A DNA stretch of 64,000 nt from Chitinophaga pendula. GTDB lineage: Bacteria; Bacteroidota; Bacteroidia; Chitinophagales; Chitinophagaceae. Below the pieces are notes generated by a model, which was not told where the DNA came from, did not search any database, and saw nothing but the letters and a program-made list of their open reading frames with translations. The stretch covers positions 7,599,440-7,663,439 of the forward strand of contig NZ_CP077769.1 of the NCBI RefSeq assembly GCF_020386615.1. The letters are read 5' to 3'. Made by a program: the position numbers and the translations under genes. Below are positions 1-10,600 of the stretch, piece after piece. Positions within the stretch are counted from its first letter, which is position 1. Each line of letters begins with the position of its first letter.

Positions 1-2000
1 ATACTTACCTGGCAATAGATTTGGAATTTGATACGGCACTGTTCGAAAAGGAAACAGTGATACGACTTGCCGGCCACTTTAAGGAGGTGATCGATGATAT
101 ACTGGCCCATCCTGGCAAAGCAATACAACAAATATCCTATTTATCAGCTCCGGAACAAATACAGATCCGTCGTTTTGGTATGCCTGCTGTACCAGCTACA
201 GACCTGCCTCACATACCGGTAGCATTTAAATTAGCGGCTGGCCGTTATGCTTCGCAAGCTGCCGTATGTTGTAATAAACAGGTATTCAGTTATGCACAGC
301 TGGATGCCGCTATAAACAGTATTGCAGACTACTTGCGTCAACAGGGAGTGGAGGCAGGTAATAAGGTAGTAGTGATCCGAAAGAGAGCTGTCTGGCAGGC
401 TGCAGCGATGATGGCCATCTTTCATATTGGAGCTTGTTATGTACCACTCGACCCTGATTGGCCGGAAGAAAGACTGGCATATGCGGTTCGTACTGCGGCC
501 CCTGCAGTAGTATTTGCAGATAGACATACCGCTATATTGGCCGCACAATGGGGATATCCCGTTGAAAACCCTGAATCGTTGATCAGTGATGATATGAATG
601 AACGTTCATTAGTTGCGCCGGTAATCGCCCCTCCTGATACGGATGCTTATATCATCTTCACATCAGGATCTACCGGTCAGCCTAAAGGAGTGGTACAATC
701 TTATCGTACACTAAATAACCTGATGCAATGGCAGCTTACTTCAGCAGGTATTGACGGAGGTCTCTCTCTGCTCCAGTTTACCTCATTTGGTTTCGATGTT
801 TCGTTACAGGATACCTTGTTTACGTTGCTGACAGGGGGGGTATTACATATCGCAGATGAATCATTACGGACGGATATTGAGCAGTTGGGCGCCTATGTAT
901 GCCAGGAGCAGATCGCCATCCTTTCTATGCCTTATTCCATACTGATACGCCTGATCGGCTGGATCAATACCTTCGGACAGACAGCGCAGCGATTACAGCA
1001 TATTATTACAGCGGGCGAACAGCCCTTCCTGGACGAGACACTTCGCAGATTCCTGGGTTATGCTCCTATTCCTTTGCATAATCATTATGGTCCTTCCGAG
1101 ACGCATGTTTGTACAAGCTATACATTATTATATACCGATCAGCCTGTCCGGGCGTTGCCGGCAGGAGCTCCGGTTCCTGGTTTTCATATACGCATACTGG
1201 ACAACGGTGGAGAAGATACTGCTGTTGGCATCCCCGGCGAGATCTATATCAGCGGCGCTGGTGTCTTCACCGGATACCTGGGGGACGACGACCTGACAAA
1301 TGCCCGCTTTGTTGAAATGGAGGGGAAACGGTGGTATCGTTCCGGGGACCTGGGTAAATGGCTACCCGATGGTAATATTCAATTCCTGGCAAGAGCAGAT
1401 CAACAGCTGAAGATCAACGGATATCGTGTCGAAGCTACCGAGATAGAAAATATACTGCTGGAATTCGAGGGGATACAACAAGCAGTCGTTATAAAAAAAC
1501 AATTCACAGATAAAGATAGCCTCGTTTGTTTCTTTCAATCGACCTCCTTACAGGAAGAGGTGTCTTTAAGGAGGCTGTTAAATACCCGGTTGCCCTATTA
1601 TATGATCCCGGAAGTATTTGTACAACTGGATCGCCTGCCGGTCAATAATAATGGGAAAGCGGACCGTAAACAACTGGCAGAGATGATAATAGCGGATCAG
1701 CAGCAACAAAAAGTAATGCCAGGAAATGATACGGAAATGGGTTTGCAGCTCATCTGGCAAGAATTACTGAAAAAATCGGATATCGGCATCCACGACAATT
1801 TCTTCTTGCTGGGAGGACAATCACTGAAAGCTACCCGGCTTATGATGCAGATAGCCCAGCAGTTTAAGATATCCACTTCTATCAAGACCATTTTTACTTA
1901 TCCCACAATAGCAGAACTAGCAGATTATATACGGGAACAACAGCGTAACCAGCAGGATGCTGCACTCGCGGATGATCATGCTAATACTATACTGATATGA
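1..2000 (+). CDS. NRPS, 3' part of gene: C (end)-A-T, Pro-like
   Basis: The reading frame is already open at the window edge (codons in phase from base 3), so the gene begins upstream. The first ~35 residues match the end of a condensation domain. The adenylation domain follows, with the A3 motif TSGSTGQPKG near residue 220 of the visible part, the A7-type YRSGDLG motif and the A10 lysine (NGKADRK). A carrier domain with GGQS follows (phosphopantetheine Ser near 607). Specificity residues read by eye against GrsA are DVQSIAHVC, close to the known Pro code DVQLIAHVVK, so Pro or a Pro analogue is inferred. The protein ends in a short hydrophobic tail, NTILI. Its stop overlaps the next start (ATGA, 4 nt), and the next protein begins with a TubC-type docking domain, so the tail is probably its docking peptide. 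The internal TTG at 21 is not the start. Confidence 0.95.
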   Translation, partial: TYLAIDLEFDTALFEKETVIRLAGHFKEVIDDILAHPGKAIQQISYLSAPEQIQIRRFGMPAVPATDLPHIPVAFKLAAGRYASQAAVCCNKQVFSYAQLDAAINSIADYLRQQGVEAGNKVVVIRKRAVWQAAAMMAIFHIGACYVPLDPDWPEERLAYAVRTAAPAVVFADRHTAILAAQWGYPVENPESLISDDMNERSLVAPVIAPPDTDAYIIFTSGSTGQPKGVVQSYRTLNNLMQWQLTSAGIDGGLSLLQFTSFGFDVSLQDTLFTLLTGGVLHIADESLRTDIEQLGAYVCQEQIAILSMPYSILIRLIGWINTFGQTAQRLQHIITAGEQPFLDETLRRFLGYAPIPLHNHYGPSETHVCTSYTLLYTDQPVRALPAGAPVPGFHIRILDNGGEDTAVGIPGEIYISGAGVFTGYLGDDDLTNARFVEMEGKRWYRSGDLGKWLPDGNIQFLARADQQLKINGYRVEATEIENILLEFEGIQQAVVIKKQFTDKDSLVCFFQSTSLQEEVSLRRLLNTRLPYYMIPEVFVQLDRLPVNNNGKADRKQLAEMIIADQQQQKVMPGNDTEMGLQLIWQELLKKSDIGIHDNFFLLGGQSLKATRLMMQIAQQFKISTSIKTIFTYPTIAELADYIREQQRNQQDAALADDHANTILI

Positions 2001-2161
2001 GTTTAACAGACCTGATATACCGGCTGAGAAGTGCCGGCGCGAAATTAGAGTTAGCCGCAGGTAACATTAAGTTGCATATGCAGACACCGACTGCATTGCC
2101 TGCAGTGCTGCTGGAAGAAGTGCGGATGCGCAAACAGGAGCTGTTGGAATGGTTGGCTTCT
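1997..2161 (+). other. TubC-type N-terminal docking domain
   Basis: The first ~55 residues have the pattern of the TubC docking family: an N-terminal helix (LTDLIYRLRSAGAKL), a short strand segment (IKLHM), then a charged helix with the conserved RKQELLEWL end. Such domains bind a short C-terminal linear motif of the upstream synthetase. The upstream protein ends in NTILI, a fitting partner. It is the only TubC-type docking domain in the window. Confidence 0.85.
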
Positions 2162-5100
2162 CCTGCTGCTGCGTATGAGATATTACCTGCTCCGGTAGCA
2201 GCAAACTACCCGCTTTCCTATGCACAAAAACGCTTGTGGTTGTTTGAGCAAGCCGTACAAAGTAGTGCTTATTGTCTTTCTGATGCTGTAGAGATCAAGG
2301 GGGAGCTGGATGAAGTGGCTTTCCAACATGCGTTGCAGCATATCTACGATAGACATGAGTCGCTGCGTACTTCCTTCATCACCGAAGATGGAGCACCCCG
2401 GCAATATATTTCGTCCGCTGCTGAACGGCCTATGAGATATGAACTGAAGGATATCAGTGCAGAGCCGGATAAAGAAAAGTCGTTACGTGAGTTGCTGGAT
2501 ATGGCAGCAGCATTACCTTTTCAGCTGGAGGAAGGGCCATTGTTCCGATTACAGCTTATTAAGCTGGAACCAGTACGTTATGTGTTACAGCTGACCATGC
2601 ACCATATCATATCAGATCTCTGGTCTATGCAGAACTTTACCAATGAATTGCTGGCATGTTACGATGCTGCTGTAAAAGCAGCACCCTGGCCGTTGCCTTC
2701 ATTACCATTGCAGTATAAGGATTATGCCTGCTGGGAAAATGCGCCTGTACATCATGTGTACATGGCAGAGCACCTGGCTTTCTGGCGTCCGCGACTGGCA
2801 GCCGCACCCGCTGCACCCGAGTTCCCGGTAGATTATCCGCGTCAGCCAGAAAGAACTTTCAATGGGCAGGATATATTCCTCCATATATCTGCTGACCGCT
2901 ATAAGCTGTTAAAGAACTGGTGTAGTAAGAACGGTGCTACTACCTATGCCGCCTTACTTACGATGGTAAATGTGCTGCTGGCCAGATATACCGGAGAATC
3001 AAAGACAGCGATCGGTATCAGCGTCAACGGCCGCAATTACCCGGGTTTAGAAGAACAGATAGGTTTTTTTGTCAACCTGCTTCCATTGCATCTGGAACTA
3101 GACATGCAGGCGGGATTTCTCTCCGCTGTTACGCATTGCCGGCAACAATTGCTGGAAGTGCTGGAACATCAGGCGGTACCATTCGATATGCTGATAGAGC
3201 ACGTGCCTGCTATTCATAAGCGGCCGCGTAACCGTTTCCCTTTCTTTGATATACTGGTGGAATTTGCAGCACAGGAGGAAATAACGGATACCGGTGCTTT
3301 TGCCATGCTGGAAACTGCATCATATGATACGGAAACACAGACCAGCCAGTTTGACCTCTTATGGGGTTTTACAGAAGAGGCAGACGGGTTACATGTCAAG
3401 ATCAATTATAACACTGCATTGTATCGTGAACAGCGCATATGTATGATGTTAGGACACTTTGATAACCTGCTGTCAGCTGTTATGAAAGATACGGCCGCCT
3501 CGCTGGGAGATATTGTATTCCTGGATAAAGAAGAGCAGCAGTGGCTGAACAAAGTATCTGGTAATACATTACCGTTAGCAGTTGTGTCAGCAGATTTTTC
3601 TTCGCTGTTCAACGAGATTGCAGTAAGATACAGCAGCAAGCATGCGATCTCTTTTGAAGGGAGTACTTATACCTATCAGTGGTTAGATCAGGCATCTACA
3701 ACACTGGCTGCGGTTTTGCAACAACAAGGGATAGGACCTGGCGACCGTGTTGCTTTTACCCTCAGAAATTCTCATTATACGTTGGCGAGTTTACTGGCTA
3801 TATTGAAAGCGGGTGCTGTTTTCGTCCCGGTAGATAACAATTTGCCGGTAGACAGAAAGCAGTTCATACTGCAACTGGCGGAGATAAGTGCTGTCATGTT
3901 CGAATCCTTTGCCCTGCTGGATATGCCTCCGCTGGAACGGGTAGCATGGATAGCTGTAGATCTGGAACTGGAGGCACCCGCTGCTACCTTTCAACCGGTA
4001 ATACATCATCCGGAAGATATTGCATATGTAATATTCACTTCCGGCTCTACGGGTGTGCCTAAAGGGGTAGAAGTCCGTATGCAAAGTTTCATGAACTATC
4101 TGTTATGGGCAAATGATCATTACTTCACACCAGAAGAACGTAACAATTTTGCCTTTTTCACTACTATAGCATTTGACCTTACCCTTACCTCTATTTTTAC
4201 TACCCTCTTACGTGGTGATATGGTGTGTATCTTCCCCTCCTCGGGAGGAACTGTATTGTCAGCTGTATTCAGTGATCCGCAGGTAGATGTGGTGAAATTA
4301 ACACCGACACACATAAGATTACTGAATGTGTTGTCTGTAACTACTACAGCGGTACGTATCATCATCAGCGGAGGAGAACCGTTGTTGGCCAGTGATATTG
4401 CATTGCTGCAATCATTGCATGCCGGCATACACATCTATGATGAATATGGCCCTACTGAAGCAACAGTAGGTTGTATGGTCAAAAAAGTAGATGGTCTTGT
4501 TGCTGTCGGGTCTGTAGGAGTACCAATAAGGCATGCAAGAATTAATGTACTTGACGACAGGTTAATGCCGTTACCACAAGGCTATATAGGAGAGATATAC
4601 ATAGGTGGCGGAGTACTGGCAAAAGGATACCTGAATGAAGCGGTAATGACAGCCGGGAAATTTATATCATCTCCTTTTCATCCGGGAGAGTATATCTATC
4701 GAAGTGGAGATACTGGATACTGGAATGCAGATGGAGAGTTGCAGCTGCTGGGACGCCGTGACGGACAGGTAAAAATAAATGGTATCCGTATCGAATTGAA
4801 CGAGATACAATACCGGTTACGGAGTCATCCACAGGTCAAAGACCTGGTATTGCGGATCATCGTCGACGCCAGCGAGGATAAGGCACTCGAGGCATTTATT
4901 GTACCTGCAAACGAAGGAAGTGAACAGCTGGGAGAACAGGCGATACGGGATTGGTGCCGTCGGTATTTGCCTGAATATATGATACCTGCCCGCATTTACT
5001 TTATAGAAACGATACCCGTTACCGATAACGGGAAGGTGGATTATTCTGCATTGGATACCATAGAACGCCGTGCTCCGGAAAAAGCGGCCTATCGTGCGCC

Positions 5101-6727
5101 CGCCAATGAACTTCAACGATTATTGGTAGAAGCATGGTCAGAAATGTTAGGGACTCCTGCCGGCATAAATGATAATTTTTTTGAGCTGGGAGGAGATTCC
5201 ATTAAAGCTATCCGCATTTCAGGGAAATTATTCCAACAGGGATACCGGCTTTCGGTAGCAGATATATTATCCTGCCCTTCCATTGAAGCGCAGGCAGCCT
5301 GCATATCAGCAGATTCCAGGCAGATAGCTCAGTTGGTGGAGCAAGGCCCTGTACCGCTGTTGCCTATACAACATGCATTTTTTGAACACGTTTTTCCTGA
5401 AAGACATCACTATAACCAGTGCTATATGTTGCACCGGGACAAGCGATTTGAGGAAGCGGCACTGGAAGCGGTATTTAATAAGATAGTCCGGCATCATGAT
5501 ATGCTGCGGGTTTCCTTTCATGAAGAACAGCAGCAGGTCATACAATTCGTGCATGATCATGTACCGGAGATACCGTTACGTATAGTCGATATGCGCGGTG
5601 TCCCTGATGCGGAAGTGAAGACCAGGCAGATTGCACAAGAGGTACAAATGACGATGGACCTCACCTGCGCCCCATTGCTCCGGCTGGTTTTATTCCGGCA
5701 GGATACCACAGATCAGTTACTGGTATGTATACATCACCTGGTAGTAGATGAGATCTCCTGGACCATATTGCTGGAGGATATCAACACGCTGCTCCTGCAG
5801 TACGGGAAAAAGGAACTATTACAGCTGCCGCTGAAGACAAATGCATACAGGGAATGGGCAGAGAGCCTTATAACAGGGGCGCGACAAGAGGCGCTGCAAC
5901 ATCGGTACTATTGGGAACAACAGCAACAGCTAACGACAGCATCCTGGAAGCCGGATTATTCCGTTGCAGCGACGGAACACGACTCGGATACCCTGGAGAT
6001 TCAGCTGGATGGAGAGATTACAGGGATGTTGCTGACGCAGGCGAATACAGCATTCAATACCCGTATGGAGGATCTGCTTATTTGCGCATTGGGCAGGACT
6101 GTTCATCAAACTTTCCAGGTCGATGCATATTGGCTGGACCGCGAATCACATGGCAGAGGACAAGGAGAGGGCGCACTGGATTTAAGCCGCACCGTAGGAT
6201 GGTTCACAAGCCTTTGTCCATTGTTATTACCAGCTGCTGCCAGTAACGACCCGGCAGATTATATCAAGACGGTCAAAGAACAATTAAGGGAAGGGAGTCA
6301 CAGACAATTGGCTTATGGACAGCTCCGGTATCTTAGGCCAGCTACTGAAGAGGCCGATAATGCACTGCATATACAGCCTCGCATCATCTTCAATTACCTC
6401 GGTCACCATGATGAACAGAGTGTTTCTCTTGATTTCGAAGTAATGCCTTTTGATGGCGTAGCTGTCAGCCCCTCCCGCCCGCGTATACATGAATTTGAAT
6501 TCGAAGCCTATGTCAGTAATGGCGTATTATCTGTATTACTCACCTATGCACGAACCCAATACAAGACAGATACAGTACGGCAACTGATCGATAATTTCCG
6601 GGAGAGCCTGATAGTACTGACTAATTATTGCTGCAACCGGCAGGAAACATCCTACACACGGCATGACTTTGACTTTGCTGGTCTCTCAGCAGATGACCTG
6701 GATGAGATTGGCAGCCAGCTGGGCTGA
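1997..6727 (+). CDS. NRPS: docking-C-A-T-E, predicted D-Asn module
   Basis: A complete single-module NRPS of 1576 aa. Residues 1-55 resemble a TubC-type N-terminal docking domain. The C domain (about 70-490) has its HHxxxD motif at 202, read HHIISDLW, with Leu where Gly is usual. The A domain has TSGSTGVPKG at about 681, and pocket residues DLTKIGEVG equal a known Asn code. The carrier domain has GGDSIKAIR with Ser1068. The last domain (about 1110-1530) is an epimerization domain: HHLVVDEISW at 1246 and the RTVGWFT motif typical of E domains. The tail DFDFAGLS...DDLDEI is a usual E-domain ending. It should load L-Asn, couple it to the upstream Pro-like residue and epimerize it. The first C domain of the gene at 7623 looks DCL-like, which agrees. 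The start overlaps the previous stop. Confidence 0.96.
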   Translation: MSLTDLIYRLRSAGAKLELAAGNIKLHMQTPTALPAVLLEEVRMRKQELLEWLASPAAAYEILPAPVAANYPLSYAQKRLWLFEQAVQSSAYCLSDAVEIKGELDEVAFQHALQHIYDRHESLRTSFITEDGAPRQYISSAAERPMRYELKDISAEPDKEKSLRELLDMAAALPFQLEEGPLFRLQLIKLEPVRYVLQLTMHHIISDLWSMQNFTNELLACYDAAVKAAPWPLPSLPLQYKDYACWENAPVHHVYMAEHLAFWRPRLAAAPAAPEFPVDYPRQPERTFNGQDIFLHISADRYKLLKNWCSKNGATTYAALLTMVNVLLARYTGESKTAIGISVNGRNYPGLEEQIGFFVNLLPLHLELDMQAGFLSAVTHCRQQLLEVLEHQAVPFDMLIEHVPAIHKRPRNRFPFFDILVEFAAQEEITDTGAFAMLETASYDTETQTSQFDLLWGFTEEADGLHVKINYNTALYREQRICMMLGHFDNLLSAVMKDTAASLGDIVFLDKEEQQWLNKVSGNTLPLAVVSADFSSLFNEIAVRYSSKHAISFEGSTYTYQWLDQASTTLAAVLQQQGIGPGDRVAFTLRNSHYTLASLLAILKAGAVFVPVDNNLPVDRKQFILQLAEISAVMFESFALLDMPPLERVAWIAVDLELEAPAATFQPVIHHPEDIAYVIFTSGSTGVPKGVEVRMQSFMNYLLWANDHYFTPEERNNFAFFTTIAFDLTLTSIFTTLLRGDMVCIFPSSGGTVLSAVFSDPQVDVVKLTPTHIRLLNVLSVTTTAVRIIISGGEPLLASDIALLQSLHAGIHIYDEYGPTEATVGCMVKKVDGLVAVGSVGVPIRHARINVLDDRLMPLPQGYIGEIYIGGGVLAKGYLNEAVMTAGKFISSPFHPGEYIYRSGDTGYWNADGELQLLGRRDGQVKINGIRIELNEIQYRLRSHPQVKDLVLRIIVDASEDKALEAFIVPANEGSEQLGEQAIRDWCRRYLPEYMIPARIYFIETIPVTDNGKVDYSALDTIERRAPEKAAYRAPANELQRLLVEAWSEMLGTPAGINDNFFELGGDSIKAIRISGKLFQQGYRLSVADILSCPSIEAQAACISADSRQIAQLVEQGPVPLLPIQHAFFEHVFPERHHYNQCYMLHRDKRFEEAALEAVFNKIVRHHDMLRVSFHEEQQQVIQFVHDHVPEIPLRIVDMRGVPDAEVKTRQIAQEVQMTMDLTCAPLLRLVLFRQDTTDQLLVCIHHLVVDEISWTILLEDINTLLLQYGKKELLQLPLKTNAYREWAESLITGARQEALQHRYYWEQQQQLTTASWKPDYSVAATEHDSDTLEIQLDGEITGMLLTQANTAFNTRMEDLLICALGRTVHQTFQVDAYWLDRESHGRGQGEGALDLSRTVGWFTSLCPLLLPAAASNDPADYIKTVKEQLREGSHRQLAYGQLRYLRPATEEADNALHIQPRIIFNYLGHHDEQSVSLDFEVMPFDGVAVSPSRPRIHEFEFEAYVSNGVLSVLLTYARTQYKTDTVRQLIDNFRESLIVLTNYCCNRQETSYTRHDFDFAGLSADDLDEIGSQLG
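5320..6640 (+). other. Epimerization domain (only E in window)
   Basis: C-like fold with HHLVVDEISW and the E-specific RTVGWFT motif, and QPRIIFNYLG near the end. It lies directly after a GGDSI carrier domain. It should set the Asn residue to the D form. No other canonical E domain is present across the 18 extension units visible here. Confidence 0.9.
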
Positions 6728-6775
6728 AATCTTTCTATATCGTAACCGTATTGCTATGATTTAAATACTCCACCG

Positions 6776-7588
6776 ATGGAACTAGGATTTAATAAAATAT
6801 TACCGATGGATATCTGTGTAGCACCTGACAGCCATACATTCAATAATAACTATGGTTTTCCGGCCCGGCCTGTGCTGATAAAAAATGTAGCCAATCATTG
6901 GAAAGCAATGACGGCATGGACCCCGGAAGTGTTCAGCACCCGATATCCGGATTTATGGGTACGGGTGGTCAGAACAGACAATAGTGAAGCGAAGGTGATG
7001 ATGTTACAGGATTACTTCCGGTATATGCAGGATCCCGGAGAAGAGAATCCTTATTATCTGAAAGATTGGGTGTTTGAAGAGGATTGTCCGGAACTATTGC
7101 AAGACTACGACGTGCCTTCTTACTTCTCCAGCTGGCTGGAGCATATGGACCCTGCAGAGAAACCAGCACTCCGCTGGTTTTATATAGGTCCTGCCGGGTC
7201 AGGTTCCCGTATGCACCTGGATACAATGGATACCAGTGCGTGGAATGCCGTTATATCCGGTCAGAAACATTGGTTGTTCTTTCCTGCTGAACAAAGTAGC
7301 TGTGTATATAATGGTGAGGTCGATGCTTTTCATCCTGACTTCGAGCGTTTCCCCTTACTGGCTGCCGCCGAACCCATTTATTGTATACAGGGGCCGGGTG
7401 ATATTGTATTTACTCCCAGTGGTTACTGGCACCAGGTATATAACGCCCGGCCGGGTATTTCCATCACGGAAAACTTTGTCAATGAAACAAACATTGAACA
7501 GGTAAAACAATATTTCATACAGCATCAGCTGCATGATGAACTGGAGACATTGCAGCATCTTGTTGCACATGTAAATGCGAGCCGATAA
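6776..7588 (+). CDS. Cupin_8/JmjC-type Fe(II)/2-oxoglutarate dioxygenase
   Basis: A 270-residue protein with the JmjC/cupin_8 double-stranded beta-helix signature. The metal-binding HxD is H147-L-D149 (RMHLDTMDTS), the distal His is H219 in SGYWHQV, and a lysine in GQKHW (K164) fits 2-oxoglutarate binding or its neighbourhood. The family contains protein and small-molecule hydroxylases, including the asparaginyl beta-hydroxylase FIH. No signal peptide or membrane segment is seen, so it is cytosolic. It lies 48 bp after the D-Asn module and just before the next NRPS. I infer hydroxylation of an amino acid or carrier-bound residue of this peptide, with Asn a reasonable first candidate. The substrate is not shown by the sequence. 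Confidence 0.9.
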   Translation: MELGFNKILPMDICVAPDSHTFNNNYGFPARPVLIKNVANHWKAMTAWTPEVFSTRYPDLWVRVVRTDNSEAKVMMLQDYFRYMQDPGEENPYYLKDWVFEEDCPELLQDYDVPSYFSSWLEHMDPAEKPALRWFYIGPAGSGSRMHLDTMDTSAWNAVISGQKHWLFFPAEQSSCVYNGEVDAFHPDFERFPLLAAAEPIYCIQGPGDIVFTPSGYWHQVYNARPGISITENFVNETNIEQVKQYFIQHQLHDELETLQHLVAHVNASR

Positions 7589-7622
7589 AAGATATCCCCA
7601 ATCTATCTTAATAGTCCCTGTT

Positions 7623-10600
7623 ATGAATAATGTTGCAAGTCCGAATAAGAAGATTCAAAATATATATGAGCTGACCCCACTGCAAGAAGGTATACTTTTT
7701 CATACCCTGTATCAGTCGTCTGGCAGTTATATTGTACAAACATGGTACACCCTGCGGGGAAAACTGGATGTGCAGATATTGAAACAAAGCCTGGATGTGC
7801 TGTTTATGCGTCATGAAGCCTTGCGTACGGCCATTGTATTTGAAAAGGTGAAACAGCCATTGCAGGTAGTCATGGCAGAGCGCCAGATCGATTTCAGATA
7901 TGAAGACCTGCGTGGTGAACTTCCGTCTGCCCGGCCCGTTCATATTGATGCATGTCTGAAGGCAGACCGGGAAAAAGGCTTTCATCTGACCAGAGATAGC
8001 TTGTTAAGGCTGACAGTGTGCCAGGAAGAGAAGGAGGAATTCCGTTTCTTATGGACCTTTCATCATATCCTGATGGATGGATGGTGTGTGGAAATACTGT
8101 CTAACGAACTCGAACATATTTATTTCGCACTATATAGTAATCAGCAGGTAAAGCTATCTCCGCCGAAACCTTACAGCCATTATATAAAATGGTTGCGTCA
8201 ACATCAGGCTGTAGCAGATACAGGCTTCTGGAAAAAGTACCTGGAAGGGTGCAACAAACCCACCGGTATTCCCAGATACCTGCTGAATGAACAGAAGGGT
8301 ATGCGGCACAGGGAGATCAGCGTAGATCTGCCAGCGGAACAGGTATCGCAGTTGCAACAACTGGTGAGACGGCAGCAGGTAACACTGAATGTCTTTATGC
8401 AGACACTCTGGGGCATTTTATTGGGTAAAATGAACGGTGCCCACGATGCTATATTCGGCATCATCACTTCAGGTCGGCCGGAAAACCTGGAAGGAGTCGA
8501 TCAAATGATTGGTCTCTTTATCAATACTATTCCGCTTCGTGTCAGTACGACAGATACGGACTCCTTTGCGAGCGTCATGGCGCGTATACAGCAACACACC
8601 CGTGATCTTCTGCTACATCAGCATGATTCTCTGGCAGAGATACAAGCGATAGCAGGTGCTGACACGTCACTGATCGATCATGTGCTCATTTTTGAGAACT
8701 ACCCATTGGCAAAAGAACTTGAAACGGCGACAGAGACCCGCGATGAAGGATTTGTGATCAGTAATGTGGCATTTTATGATTACACACATTATGATTTCAG
8801 TATTGTAATCATGCCGGATGCCAGTTCGGTTACCATTAAGTTTGAATTCAATGAGCTGGTATATGACACCGCCTATATAACTGCTGTGGCAGAGGGGTAT
8901 ATGTCTTTGCTGGAGCAGGTATTATCCAATCCTCAAGTCGCATTACAGGAATTATGCCTGCCCGTACCACGCCAGGTCGTAGCAACACCGCTGTGGTCTA
9001 CGGATGCTGGAACGATGGCCGACGTCATCCGCATACAGTCCCGGCTCACACCAGCAGCGACCGCATTGGTGGCAGGAACAGATACCTATAGTTATAAATG
9101 GCTCGAGACTGCTGCGGAGAGTCTGGCAGATTACCTGCTGTATGAAAAGCAGGTCACTGCCGGCGAACGCGTTGCTGTACTGGCTGGAAGAACTGTCTGG
9201 AGTGTAGTAGCTATGCTGGGAATATGGAAGGCCGGCGCCGTATATGTTCCCATAGATCAGCATTATCCCGCCGAACGTCAGTTGTGGATGATCAAAGATG
9301 CAGGCATAAATCTTATACTTACTACCCAACCAGCTATTACATGGGCAGATACTTATGATTGCCTGCATCTTCACGCAACAGCTTCCTGCCTTAACCGGGT
9401 GGTGAGTGGACAGCTTCCTGCCGTAGCAAGTCATCAAGCAGCTTATATCATTTATACTTCCGGGTCAACAGGAAGACCGAAAGGTGTGATCATTTCCCAT
9501 GTCAGTCTTGCACAGCTGATTGCTGCACTGAAGGAAGCAATGGTGCATCAGGCAGACTGGCAATACCTGTTGCTTTCTCCTCTTTCTTTTGATGCTTCGC
9601 TCAAAAATATACTTGTTCCGCTCAGTATCGGTGCTACACTGCACCTGATAGAAGACAGCCGTGATATCCCGGGTTTGGGTAAATATATCAGTGCACATGG
9701 GATACACGCTATGCATACTGCGCCGGCTGTCTGGGAGGAGCTATTGCATCATATACCGGCTGCACAGCTGTCGTCCCTATGCTGTATATCCAGCGGTGGA
9801 GAAGCAATGAGCCGTAGACTGGCCCAGTCACTACTATCCTGTTTTACCGGGAAAAATATATATAATACATATGGCCCAACAGAGATCACTATCAATGCAA
9901 CCGTGCACCGCGTTACCGAACAGACCTTGCTGTTTAACACACCTCCCATAGGAAAGCCACTATCAGGATATGAGGTGTACATACTCAATGACCGTAAGGA
10001 GCCACAACCCGCCGGCATCAGCGGAGAGATTTGTATAGGTGGGACAGGACTAGCCATGGGGTATGTACAGGAAGAAGATGCAGCAGGCCGATACATTAAT
10101 GGATTACCATCTTTGACTCAACGGTTGTATCGCACCGGCGACAAAGGGGTAAGGCTGCCAGATGGGGAGATTATTTTCCAGGGCCGCCTGGATGACCAGA
10201 TAAAGATCAGAGGGTATCGTATTGATCCGGTGGAGATCGATCAGCATCTCATACGTTTTCCGGGTGTACAGCAAGTGTTTACTACTGGTCTGAAGGACAC
10301 GGGTGCTGATAATTACCTGGTAACCTATTATACGACAAACGCTCCTGTTGAAAGGACTGCACTTCGCCAGTTCCTGGAGCGGCACCTGCCCGGATTCATG
10401 ATACCTGCCACCTTTGTGGAGGTACCCTTACTGGCACTGGATATCAATGGCAAGATCAACAGGAAGCAGTTGCCTGACCCGCGGAAAGAACATTTCTTCT
10501 CCCGGAAGGTGTATGTTGCTCCCGCTACAAAAACAGAACAGCAGCTGACAGACATCTGGCAACGACTGCTGGGGATCGCTGAGATTGGCACCGGAGATAA

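Noticed and set aside
5854..6246. 130-codon open frame on the plus strand inside the E domain
   Set aside because: A different frame from the intact E-domain coding sequence, which continues without interruption on both sides.
7575..7622. Upstream ATG for the three-module NRPS
   Set aside because: It would add 16 residues without resemblance to NRPS N-termini and overlap the dioxygenase. ATG 7623 gives the usual short lead into the first C domain. Not excluded.
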